A stretch of 64,000 bases of DNA from Streptomyces hygroscopicus (GTDB lineage Bacteria > Actinomycetota > Actinomycetes > Streptomycetales > Streptomycetaceae): assembly GCA_002021875.1 (NCBI GenBank), contig CP018627.1, positions 3,844,001-3,908,000 on the forward strand. The letters are read 5' to 3'. The position numbers were made by a program, and so were the translations under genes. A model generated the notes under the pieces. That model searched no databases. It saw nothing but the letters and a program-made list of their open reading frames with translations, and was not told where the DNA came from. The first letter of the stretch is position 1, and each line of letters opens with the position of its first letter. Below, piece after piece: positions 17,891-25,730 of this stretch.

Positions 17891-18304
17891 CGCCGCCACC
17901 TCCGTGCGCTTGTCGTGCGCCGCCGTGCCGACATCCACGCAGGGGCTGCGCAGAAAAAGTCAACGGCCCGGTGGGCGCGGTGGCAACAGCTCAGGCTCAC
18001 GGCTCGGCCGAACGGAGGACTGCGCGGGCGCCGCGTCCCCGTAACTCCTGGGCGGCGTAGGCGTTGTGCTGGATGACGGCCGTGGCGGGGAGACCCCCGA
18101 GCCCCCACCACGGCCGCAGAACTCTCCCGGCGCGGCGCCGAGCCGACTCCCAGCCGAGCCGACTCCCCAAGGGCCTTCGACGGCCGCTGTGCGGATTGCC
18201 ACGGCCTTGCGTGCGCCATCGCGGCCTTACGGCGAGCAGGGCCGTCCCTGGCGCTCGTCGTCCCCTCAGCGCCCGATGGCGGCCCTTGGCGCTCGTCGCC
18301 GGCC
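17891..18304. other. Intergenic region between ferritin-like and F420 oxidoreductase genes
   Basis: I see no intact gene in this 414-bp gap. On the minus strand at about 18000-18090 a short frame reading TAVIQHNAYAAQEL up to a stop at 17997 has normal codon bias but no start codon. It may be the tail of a decayed gene. The remainder is G/C-rich and unstructured. Confidence 0.4.
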
Positions 18305-19354
18305 TTACGCGACTCCGGCCCGCTCCAGGGCCTCCACGCCCGCCCGCAGCCCGGCGAGACGCTCCTCCAGCGTGAAGCCCGAGGGCGTGAGCGACAGGGT
18401 GGTGACCCCGGCCTCCGCGTACGCCTGCATGCGGTCCGCGATGCGCTCGACGGGACCGAGCAGCGAGGTGGAGTCGATCAGCTCGTGGGGGACGGCCGCG
18501 GCGGCACCCTGCTTGTCCCCGGAGAGGTACTTCTCCTGGATCTCGGCGGCCTCCTTCTCGTACCCCATGCGCTGCGCGAGCTTGTTGTAGAAATTCTGCT
18601 TGGCGCTGCCCATGCCGCCCACGTAGAGCGCCGTGTACGGGCGGAACTGGTCGGCGAGGGCGCGGACGTCGTCGCCGAGGGCCATGGGAACGGTGGGCAC
18701 CACGTCGAAGCCCTCGAGGTCCTTGCCCGCCTTCTCCCGGCCCGCGCGCAGCGGGCTGAGGGTGGTCGCCTCGGCGTGCTCGGGCGCGTAGAAGAGGACC
18801 AGGGCGCCGTCGGCGATCTCGCCGGTCTGCTCCAGGTTCTTCGGGCCGATGGCCGCGATGTACAGCGGGATGTACTCCCGCACCGGGTGCACGGTGAGCT
18901 TGAGGGGCTTGCCGGGGCCGTCGGGCAGCGGCAGCGTCCAGTTCTGGCCCTCGTGCGTCAGCCGCTCGCGTGACATCGCCTTGCGGATGATCTCCACGTA
19001 CTCGCGGGTGCGGGCGAGCGGCTTGTCGAACCGCGTCCCGTACCAGCCCTCGGACACCTGGGGCCCCGAGACGCCGAGCCCGAGGCGGAAGCGGCCACCG
19101 GAGAGGGTGTCGAGAGTGGCGGCGGTCATGGCCGTCATGGCCGGGGTACGGGCCGGAATCTGGAAGATGGCGGAGCCGACGTCGATGCGTTCGGTCTGCG
19201 CGGCGACCCAGGCGAGGACCGTGGCCGCGTCCGAACCGTAGGCTTCGGCGGCCCAGCACACGGCATAGCCGAGCCGGTCGGCCTCGCGGGCGACCTCGAG
19301 GTTGTCCGCGTCCATTCCGGCGCCCCAGTAGCCGAGGTTGATGCCGAGCCTCAT
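18305..19354 (-). CDS. LLM-class F420-dependent oxidoreductase
   Basis: This 349-residue bacterial-luciferase-like TIM barrel has an N-terminus (MRLGINLGYWG), SGGRFRLGLGVSGPQVSEGW and PLYIAAIGPKNLEQTGEIADG that match the F420-dependent flavin-independent oxidoreductases common in Streptomyces and mycobacteria. The substrate is unknown. The ATG has aaGGGGT about 7 nt upstream. A 14-bp perfect palindrome lies 11 bp before the start, suggesting local control by a TetR- or MarR-type repressor. Confidence 0.88.
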   Translation of the reverse strand: MRLGINLGYWGAGMDADNLEVAREADRLGYAVCWAAEAYGSDAATVLAWVAAQTERIDVGSAIFQIPARTPAMTAMTAATLDTLSGGRFRLGLGVSGPQVSEGWYGTRFDKPLARTREYVEIIRKAMSRERLTHEGQNWTLPLPDGPGKPLKLTVHPVREYIPLYIAAIGPKNLEQTGEIADGALVLFYAPEHAEATTLSPLRAGREKAGKDLEGFDVVPTVPMALGDDVRALADQFRPYTALYVGGMGSAKQNFYNKLAQRMGYEKEAAEIQEKYLSGDKQGAAAAVPHELIDSTSLLGPVERIADRMQAYAEAGVTTLSLTPSGFTLEERLAGLRAGVEALERAGVA

Positions 19355-19364
19355 ACCGCACCCC

Positions 19365-19378
19365 TTACTGATCAGTAA
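19365..19378. promoter_or_regulatory. Perfect palindrome, putative repressor operator
   Basis: The 14-bp palindrome TTACTGATCAGTAA lies between the divergent F420 oxidoreductase and aldo/keto reductase genes, 11 bp from the former start. Its A/T-rich sequence stands out from the surroundings and resembles TetR-type operators. No regulator gene is adjacent. Confidence 0.55.
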
Positions 19379-19481
19379 CGTCGCTGTTCCGGGGACTCTA
19401 GCGCGCATGGCCGGGATACGTCAGGGGTGGGTTATCCACAGGCTGCCACGGGGCGCTTTCCGGACAGTAATCTCGACGTTC

Positions 19482-20462
19482 ATGGAGCTAAGGCACCTCG
19501 GCCGCACGGGCCTACGCGTCTCCCGGCTCGGGCTCGGCACGCTCACTTGGGGGCGGGACACAGACGAACACGACGCCGCGGATCAGCTCAAGGCGTTCTG
19601 GGAGGCGGGCGGGACACTGGTCGACACCGCGGATGTCTACGCGGACGGCGGCGCCGAATACCTCCTGGGGCAGTTACTGGAGGGGCTGTTGCCGCGGCGC
19701 GATCTGCAGATCGCCACCAAGGCCGGCAGCGTGCCCGATCCCGACCGCCGCTTCGACGGTTCGCGCGGCCATCTGCTGGGCGCGCTGGACGCCTCCCTGG
19801 AGCGGCTGGGCACGGACTATGTCGACCTGTGGCAGGTGCACGCCTTCGATCCGTTCACCCCGCTCGAGGAGACCTTGCAGGCGCTCGACATCGCGGTCAG
19901 CAGCGGCCGGGCCCGCTATGTGGGGGTGTCCAACTTCAGCGGCTGGCAGCTCGCGAAGGCCGCCACCTGGCAGCTGGCCTCCTCCGGTGCGCACACCCGG
20001 CTGGCCAGCACGCAGATGGAGTACTCACTGCTCCAGCGCGGTGTGGAGCGCGAGGTGCTGCCCGCCGCCCTCGACCTCGGCGTCGGGCTGCTGCCGTCCT
20101 CGCCGCTCGGCCGCGGTGTGCTCACCGGCAAGTACCGCCATACGACGCCCGCCGACTCGCGCGGCGCCTCCGAGCTCGCGGCCTTCGTCGCCCCGTATCT
20201 GGACGAGGAGGCGAGCCGGATCGTCGAGGCGGTCGCCATAGCCGCGGACGGCCTGGCGACCACCGCGCTCAATGTGGCGCTCGCCTGGGTCCGCGACCGC
20301 CCGGGGGTCACCGCGCCGATCGTCGGCGCGCGCAACGCACAGCAGCTGAGAGCGGCGTTGTCGGCGGAGAGCCTTAGTCTTCCGGACGAGATCTGCCAGG
20401 CGCTCGACGATGTGTCGGCGCCCGTGCACCGCTATCCCGATCAGGACTGGAGCACGCTGTGA
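19482..20462 (+). CDS. Aldo/keto reductase with an in-frame TTA codon
   Basis: This 326-residue NADP-dependent aldo/keto reductase begins MELRHLGRTGLRVSRLGLGTL. It has the catalytic set Asp/Tyr in VDTADVYADGGAE, Lys in IATKAGS and His in LWQVHAFD, and a C-terminal cofactor region APIVGARNAQQLRAAL. Codon 65 (19674-19676) is TTA, so translation should depend on the developmentally controlled bldA tRNA. The stop overlaps the GTG start of the downstream RecD-like gene, indicating coupling. No clear ribosome-binding site precedes the ATG. Substrate unknown. Confidence 0.88.
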   Translation: MELRHLGRTGLRVSRLGLGTLTWGRDTDEHDAADQLKAFWEAGGTLVDTADVYADGGAEYLLGQLLEGLLPRRDLQIATKAGSVPDPDRRFDGSRGHLLGALDASLERLGTDYVDLWQVHAFDPFTPLEETLQALDIAVSSGRARYVGVSNFSGWQLAKAATWQLASSGAHTRLASTQMEYSLLQRGVEREVLPAALDLGVGLLPSSPLGRGVLTGKYRHTTPADSRGASELAAFVAPYLDEEASRIVEAVAIAADGLATTALNVALAWVRDRPGVTAPIVGARNAQQLRAALSAESLSLPDEICQALDDVSAPVHRYPDQDWSTL

Positions 20463-23233
20463 GTACCGACCGCCTCGCCGGCGAGGCCGCATCCGCGCCC
20501 GAGGAGGCCGAGCCCAATCCCGCCGGGCCGGCGGAGCCGGGCGGGCCCGGGGCCCCGGAGCCGGGCGGGCCCGGAGGTCCCGACGCCGCCGGGCCGGACC
20601 CGGACCACACCGGGGCCGTGGCGGGCCCGGACCAGGCCCCGGGCGACCACAGCGAGCCCGGCGCCGCGGGCGCCCTGGCGGGGGCGGACCGGAACGACGC
20701 GGGGACCGCGGCCACCGGGCCCGCCCGACGGGGCGGGGCCGACGCTGCCGAGGCTCCCACCGCCGGAACGGGCGCCCACGGCCCCCGAAGCGCCGATGGC
20801 GAACAGCACCCAGCGGGCGAGGCCGACGGCCCCGCTACGGGAGCGGGCACCCACGGCGGGAGCGCCGACCGGGAGTCGACCCCGGCTGCCCCCGGGGACG
20901 GGACGAGCGGCGGCCCAGGGGCGGGCCAGGACTCCGGGAGCACGGAGGCGCCCGGCCCTGCCGGGGCGAGCGCTGACGCCGCCCCGGGCGCGGGCGCACG
21001 AGCCGGTGCTTCCGTATCCGCCGGACAGGGCGGGCCCGGCGGCGCGGACGCCCCCTCGGGAGCCGCCGCCGGACGGGGCGGGGGCGACGACGCCGAGGCT
21101 TCCGCCGCCGGAACGGGCGGCACCCACGGCGGGAGCGCCGACCGCGAGCCGTCCCCGGCTGCCCCCGGGGACGGGACGGGCGGGAAGGGTCGGCGGTCGG
21201 CGGCGGCTGAGGCTTTGGCCGCCGCTGTGCGGGCCGTGGAGAGCGGTGAGCGGTCGGCGGCGTCGTTCTTCAACGACGCCCCCGCGCGCCGTCCGGCGGC
21301 GCCCGCCGCACCCGCCGCACCCATGCGCGAGCAGCCCCGTGCGGCGGCCCCCGCCGCCGCGCCCGCTCCCGTGCGCCCGCCGTCGGCCCGTCCGGCGTCC
21401 GGGCCAGGGGGCGAGGTCCCCGGCAGCGGCGACGTCCGGCAGGTGCTCGCGGCGGGTGGCGCCCCCGAGACCCTGGCCGGGCCGGTCGCCGAAACGCTCG
21501 GGGAGCGCGCCGCCGAGGCGCTGCGCGAGGACCCCTGGCAGCTGCTGGCCGTGCCCGGCGTGCGCCCCGAACAGGCGGACGGCTTCGCCCGCTCCCTCCT
21601 CGGCCCGGCCTGCGAGCCCGGCGACGAGCGCCGTGCGCTGGCGCTCACCGGCTGGCTGCTCGAGCGCGCCGCCCTCGAAGGACACACCGCGCTGGAGTCG
21701 TCCACGCTGCGCGACGCGCTCGCCAAGGTGTCCGTGCCGGACCCGGACGAGGCACTGCGCACCGCGATCGCGGAGGGCGCGGTGCTGGTATTCCAGGACG
21801 CGCTCGACGCCCCGCCGGGGGCGCGTCCCCCGGCGGCCGACGACGAGGACGCCGAGCAGCCGGTGCGGGTGCTGCTGGGGCTGGACCGCTATGCCCTGGC
21901 GGAGGAGAGCCTGGCCGACGCTCTCGCCCGGCTGGCGAGCACCTTCGCCCCGTCACAGGGCGGCGCGGCAGACGGCGAGGCGCCCGCGGGCGGCCCCGGC
22001 GCGCCCGAGTGGGAGAGCGCGGCCGGCGCCGCGCCGACCGCCTCCGCCGCGGAGCTCATCCGTACGGTCGCGGCCCACGGACTGGTCGCCCACAGCGGTG
22101 GCGAGGCGGCGCGCGCCGAACCGGCGGCGCTGGTCGCCGCCGCCCGCGCCCTGGGCCTGCGGGCCTACGCGGCCGCGCACAGCGAGGACGGCCGGCGGCG
22201 GCTGGCCGCCGCGTTGAGCGAGGCCCCGGGCACCGGCCCGGAGGCCGCCTCCGCGGATCCGGAGGCCGCCTCTGCGGCCGTCACCGTCGCCGGGCTGCTG
22301 GCCGACGCCGAGGGTCCCGGACGCGACGAGGAGGGCGCGCTCGCGCTCGATCTGCTCGCCGTGCTGGACGCCCCGCAGTTCGATGTGGAAACGGCCGCGA
22401 TGCTCGTCGAGTCGCTGCCGGACGGCGCCCGTCTGGTGCTGAGCGGGGATCCCGGAGTGCTGTGGTCGGCCGGCCCCGGCCGGGTCTTCGCGGATCTGGT
22501 GGCGGCCCGCCGCTGCCCGCAGGTCGTCTCCCGCACCCCCGACCCGGGCCCGATCGGCGAGCTGGTCTCGGGGATCGGGATCGGCGAGCTCAATCAGGTG
22601 GAGGCGCCCGGCAAGGAGGTCGTGATCGTGCCCGTGCGGGACGCGGGCGAGGCGGTGCACCGCACCGTGCAGCTCGTGGCCGACTCGGTGCCCCGTGCGA
22701 TCGGCATCCAGGCCGAGCAGACCCAGGTGATCACCCCGGGCCACGGTGGCGCGGCCGGCACCCGCGCGCTCAACGCCGCGCTGAAGACCCGGCTCAACCC
22801 CGGCCCCGGCCGGTTCGGCGGCTTCGACCCGGGCGACCGCGTGGCGTACACCCCGGCCCCGGGCCGTACGGTGCCGGGCACCGTGGTCTCGGCGGACGCC
22901 GAGGGGCTGCGTCTGGACTGCGCGGGCACCCCCGTCGTCGTCCCACGCACGGAGGTCGGCGAGCTGGTGCGGCACGGCTGGGCCCTCACCGCGCACCAGG
23001 CGGCCGGAGCACGCTGGCCCGCGGCCGTGGTGGTGCTGCCGGGCGACGCCACGGCGGGGCTGACCCGCGCCTGGATCTACACGGCCTTCAGCCGCGGTGA
23101 GCGCCATCTGTCGGTGGTCCACGGCGCGGACGCGGCGCTGCCCCGGGCGGTGGCGGAGATCCCCTTCAAGGAGCGCACCACACGGCTGCGCGCCCTGCTC
23201 CAGGCCCAGGTCCCGGCCGGGTCCGCGGGCTGA
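20459..23233 (+). CDS. RecD-like helicase-derived protein with HhH region and missing Walker A
   Basis: This is a 924-residue protein. The first 240 or so residues are Gly/Ala/Pro/Asp-rich low-complexity sequence, built partly from a duplicated segment. Next comes a helix-hairpin-helix-like region (about residues 325-480: LAVPGVRPEQADGFARSLL) resembling the N-terminal part of RecD2 helicases. The C-terminal half keeps the late helicase features: SH3-like DPGDRVAYTPAPGRTVPGTV, WALTAHQAAGARWPAAVVVLP and motif VI-like YTAFSRGERHLSVV near residue 872. No Walker A (GxGKT) is visible, and LLAVLDAPQFDVETA replaces the Walker B DE region, so ATP-driven unwinding is unlikely. The GTG start overlaps the upstream stop. 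Confidence 0.78.
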   Translation: MSTDRLAGEAASAPEEAEPNPAGPAEPGGPGAPEPGGPGGPDAAGPDPDHTGAVAGPDQAPGDHSEPGAAGALAGADRNDAGTAATGPARRGGADAAEAPTAGTGAHGPRSADGEQHPAGEADGPATGAGTHGGSADRESTPAAPGDGTSGGPGAGQDSGSTEAPGPAGASADAAPGAGARAGASVSAGQGGPGGADAPSGAAAGRGGGDDAEASAAGTGGTHGGSADREPSPAAPGDGTGGKGRRSAAAEALAAAVRAVESGERSAASFFNDAPARRPAAPAAPAAPMREQPRAAAPAAAPAPVRPPSARPASGPGGEVPGSGDVRQVLAAGGAPETLAGPVAETLGERAAEALREDPWQLLAVPGVRPEQADGFARSLLGPACEPGDERRALALTGWLLERAALEGHTALESSTLRDALAKVSVPDPDEALRTAIAEGAVLVFQDALDAPPGARPPAADDEDAEQPVRVLLGLDRYALAEESLADALARLASTFAPSQGGAADGEAPAGGPGAPEWESAAGAAPTASAAELIRTVAAHGLVAHSGGEAARAEPAALVAAARALGLRAYAAAHSEDGRRRLAAALSEAPGTGPEAASADPEAASAAVTVAGLLADAEGPGRDEEGALALDLLAVLDAPQFDVETAAMLVESLPDGARLVLSGDPGVLWSAGPGRVFADLVAARRCPQVVSRTPDPGPIGELVSGIGIGELNQVEAPGKEVVIVPVRDAGEAVHRTVQLVADSVPRAIGIQAEQTQVITPGHGGAAGTRALNAALKTRLNPGPGRFGGFDPGDRVAYTPAPGRTVPGTVVSADAEGLRLDCAGTPVVVPRTEVGELVRHGWALTAHQAAGARWPAAVVVLPGDATAGLTRAWIYTAFSRGERHLSVVHGADAALPRAVAEIPFKERTTRLRALLQAQVPAGSAG
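20847..21178 (+). repeat. Direct repeat within the RecD-like gene
   Basis: A segment of about 57 bp encoding GTHGGSADRE followed by PAAPGDGT occurs at about 20847-20904 and again at about 21120-21177 with a few substitutions. It lengthens the disordered N-terminal part of the protein. Confidence 0.75.
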
Positions 23234-23277
23234 CCGGCGGCCCGGCCGCGGCCCGCGACAGGCCCCGGGAACACCAT

Positions 23278-23319
23278 GGCCCCGGATCGCCCAGCCTTGA
23301 GGCGGGGCGATCCGGGGCC
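23278..23319. terminator. Bidirectional terminator
   Basis: A perfect 15-bp stem (23278-23292 with 23305-23319) with a 12-nt loop lies between the RecD-like gene and the converging acidic-tail protein gene. Confidence 0.8.
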
Positions 23320-23345
23320 GGGCGATCGGTCCGGAGCCGCGGTGC

Positions 23346-24029
23346 TCAGCTACCCGGTTCCAGCACCTCCAGCTCGTCCTCGTCCTCGAGCTCTTCGTCC
23401 TCGAGCTCCTCGTCGAAGACCGAACTCATGTCGAAGCGGCACACGACCATATGCGGATCCGCCTGGTCGAAGGGGGCCGAGAGCCACTCCCCCGGCTCCG
23501 GGGGCTCCTCGGCCGCCACCACCCAGAGCGTGGAGTCGCCCTCCTCGAGGCCGAACTCCTTGTGGCGAGAGGCGATCTCATCCGCCTCGAACTCGCCGAA
23601 GACCACGCCCAAGGCGGTGTGCACACTCTCCCCGGCGGCCGCGCCGCCGCCCTGCCTGTCGCTCCCTGTGTCGATGTCCGGATCCAGGTCAGCGATCCGC
23701 TGCGCCTGCGAGAGCAAGCGCTGCGGTTCGACGACGACGTAGTCCCTGCGGATCAGCACGCTCAGCGCGCTCGGCTCCTCCGGCCCGGCGTAGGCGGGGA
23801 GGCGGTCATCACCAGGGATCTCGAAGGGCGTCACCTCGTCGTAGGCGTCATAGAGCAGCTCGTCGTAGACCTCGGCTGCCGCGGCCAGTTCGTTGAACGC
23901 GGCGTAGACGGCCGGATCGCCTTCCCCCGACCGGCGTTCGACAGCGTCGAGGTGACGATCCAGTGCGGCTTTCACCGCTTCGGCAGCGGCGCGTACCTCG
24001 GCAGCGGATGGCTGCGCAGCATCAGACAT
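23346..24029 (-). CDS. Conserved hypothetical protein with acidic C-terminal tail
   Basis: This 227-residue soluble protein has no recognised catalytic motif. An N-terminal helical region (VRAAAEAVKAALDRHLDAVERRSG) is followed by DPAVYAAFNELAAAAEVYDELLYD and a mixed alpha/beta section (VLIRRDYVVVEPQRLLSQAQRI, TLWVVAAEEP). The last 35 residues are almost entirely Glu, Asp and Leu. The start is the ATG at 24029. It is divergent from the DUF5703 gene. I recall close homologues at the same place in other Streptomyces genomes, none of known function. Confidence 0.8.
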   Translation of the reverse strand: MSDAAQPSAAEVRAAAEAVKAALDRHLDAVERRSGEGDPAVYAAFNELAAAAEVYDELLYDAYDEVTPFEIPGDDRLPAYAGPEEPSALSVLIRRDYVVVEPQRLLSQAQRIADLDPDIDTGSDRQGGGAAAGESVHTALGVVFGEFEADEIASRHKEFGLEEGDSTLWVVAAEEPPEPGEWLSAPFDQADPHMVVCRFDMSSVFDEELEDEELEDEDELEVLEPGS

Positions 24030-24076
24030 AGTGCAGACGCTATCCGTAGCAGGGCAGTTCCCGCACAATAGATGCG

Positions 24077-24265
24077 ATGCCGGAATACGAATTCTGTGAT
24101 GTGTATGTGCCGCGCGGGGTTTCCCGCAAGGCCACTACCCGCCTGCTCACCGACCATGCTGAGTACGGACACTGGGAGTTGGATCGCCTGAGACTCAACC
24201 CCGACGGCAGCCGCAGAGTGCGATTGCGGCGCCGGATCATCCGCCAGCTCCGGGCCACCTGGTAG
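24077..24265 (+). CDS. Small DUF5703 family protein
   Basis: This basic 62-residue protein begins MPEYEFCDVYVPRGVSRK and ends in an Arg-rich RVRLRRRIIRQLRATW. It matches the short DUF5703 proteins of Streptomyces, of unknown function. The ATG lies 48 bp from the divergent acidic-tail gene. The G+C content near the start is lower than average (gccggaatacgaattctgtgatgtg), suggesting the shared promoter region extends into the 5' end. Confidence 0.82.
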   Translation: MPEYEFCDVYVPRGVSRKATTRLLTDHAEYGHWELDRLRLNPDGSRRVRLRRRIIRQLRATW

Positions 24266-24284
24266 CGGGCCGGGACAAGACGGA

Positions 24285-24311
24285 GCGGGCCCCGCTTGGC
24301 GCGGGGCCCGC
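24285..24311. terminator. Terminator after the DUF5703 gene
   Basis: A perfect 11-bp G/C stem (24285-24295 with 24301-24311) around TTGGC begins 20 bp after the stop and can serve both converging genes. Confidence 0.75.
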
Positions 24312-24476
24312 CGTGAGTGACGCCACGGTCACCCGGTGTAGGAGATCCGGTGGGTGATGCGTGACGTACGAGGTGCGGTGCGCGGTGTGCGGTGCACGGC
24401 GGGTGTCGCGTTACGACCACCGCGCGGCACGATCAGCACCTGTCCCAGCCGTCGCACCTGGCAGCGCGATGTGTGA

Positions 24477-25403
24477 TCAGCGCTGCGCGGCGCGGGCCCG
24501 TCGGTAGAGCACCGTGCCCGCCAGCAGCAGGCCCGCGGCGGCCGGAATGGCCAGCTCGACGGGGCCGGCACCGGTGTGCGCCAGCTGCTCCTTGCCGCCG
24601 AGGTTCGCGGACGGGTCGAGGCCGTGGTTTCCCGCCTGCTCAGCGGGGTCATCCGAGTCACCGCCACCGGGGTTCGAGCCACCAGGGTTCGACCCACCGG
24701 GGTTACTGGGGTTGCCAGGATTGCCGGGGTTGCCCGGCTCACCGGGCTGCCCGGGGTTGCCAGGGTTGCCGGGCTGACCCGGGTTCCCGGGGTTACCCGG
24801 GTTGCCAGGGTTGCCGGGGTTACCCGGGTTACCAGGGTTGCCGGGGTTCCCAGGGTTACCCGGGTTACCAGGGTTGCCGGGGTTACCGGGGTTACCCGGG
24901 TTGCCAGGGTTGCCAGGGTTACCCGGGTTGCCAGGGTTACCCGGGTTCTCCGGTACCGCCGGGACCGTCTCAGCGCAGTCGGCGCCGTCGCCGGTGTTGC
25001 CGAATCCGACCGCGCTGATGTTGTTCCCGCACACATTGACCGGAACGCCGATCGGGGCCTGGATGTTGTTGCCGGAACCGATCCCCGACGAGCCACTGGC
25101 GCTGCCCTGCGCCTGCGGACCGCCGGCCTGGGTACCGCCACCGCCGGACGAGTCGCCCGAACCGCCGCCGCACCGGCCCCCACCGGCACCGTTGAAGACG
25201 CCGATGACGCTCACCGTGTTTCCGCACAGATTCACCGGCACATGCACCGGGGCCTGGATGTTGTTGCCCGAGACGACGCCCGACGAGTACGCGGCGCCAC
25301 CATCGGCCCCCGGACCCGCCGCCTGGGCGTAGCCGCCGGTCACGGCGAGAACGCCGCTCGCCGCGGCTACGGTGATCAGGCCCTTTTTCGCAACCTGTCG
25401 CAT
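24477..25403 (-). CDS. chpC: Long chaplin, sortase-anchored, with NPG-repeat stalk
   Basis: This 308-residue cell-wall protein is of the kind that coats aerial hyphae with amyloid-like fibres. A signal peptide (residues 1 to about 29, cleavage near AQAA) is followed by two chaplin domains (about 39-79 and 104-144). Each has SGNNIQAP and a Cys pair (60/78 and 125/143). Then come about two dozen Asn-Pro-Gly triplets (from residue 153). The sorting signal is LAHTG at 274-278, with a hydrophobic helix and RRARAAQR tail, a sortase E substrate pattern. The ATG has ggggag 9 nt upstream. The chpC name rests on gene order and on the fact that long chaplins are ChpA-C; only the class is certain. Confidence 0.85.
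   Translation of the reverse strand: MRQVAKKGLITVAAASGVLAVTGGYAQAAGPGADGGAAYSSGVVSGNNIQAPVHVPVNLCGNTVSVIGVFNGAGGGRCGGGSGDSSGGGGTQAGGPQAQGSASGSSGIGSGNNIQAPIGVPVNVCGNNISAVGFGNTGDGADCAETVPAVPENPGNPGNPGNPGNPGNPGNPGNPGNPGNPGNPGNPGNPGNPGNPGNPGNPGNPGNPGQPGNPGNPGQPGEPGNPGNPGNPSNPGGSNPGGSNPGGGDSDDPAEQAGNHGLDPSANLGGKEQLAHTGAGPVELAIPAAAGLLLAGTVLYRRARAAQR
24700..24945 (-). repeat. 9-bp coding repeat (Asn-Pro-Gly stalk)
   Basis: A 9-bp unit (minus strand AACCCnGGn) is repeated about two dozen times within the chaplin gene, with occasional Gln, Glu or Ser variants. Near-identical codons suggest active expansion and contraction. Confidence 0.9.
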
Positions 25404-25730
25404 AACTTTCTGCTCCCCTAGCCTTCCGTCCCGGCCGGAGTGCGCGCGGGCGATCTCGCCCGCACCCCCATCCCCGGGCGTCCCGGAGCACGCACACTCC
25501 GAAACCACCCGGGGCTCACACCCCGGTGGACCGTGACCCGATGTCACGTGATCGATGCGGTAGTTGCCGAAGGCGGGGTACAGCACCACCCCTTGTCGGC
25601 ACCGCGGCCCGGTTACGGGCCGCACACACCATGTAACGAGGAGGGAGCAATCAAGCTATCAAGCTACGACACCATTCACCCTTTTTGGTTCCTTCGGAAT
25701 GTGTGATCGATTAGGCCGTTCGTGCAGCCC
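25404..25730. other. Chaplin upstream region
   Basis: This 327-bp gap contains no second chaplin gene. It holds the chaplin promoter region. The 25640-25715 part is A/T-richer and includes a tandem atcaagct pair (near 25650). I see no convincing operator or RNA. Confidence 0.45.

Noticed and set aside
17997..19361. 454-residue minus-strand frame covering the F420 gene
   Set aside because: It reads the F420 oxidoreductase gene in the wrong frame; the true frame shows clear LLM-family motifs.
24700..24945. Possible CRISPR array
   Set aside because: The repeats are 9 bp, contiguous without spacers, in frame, and encode Asn-Pro-Gly within the chaplin.
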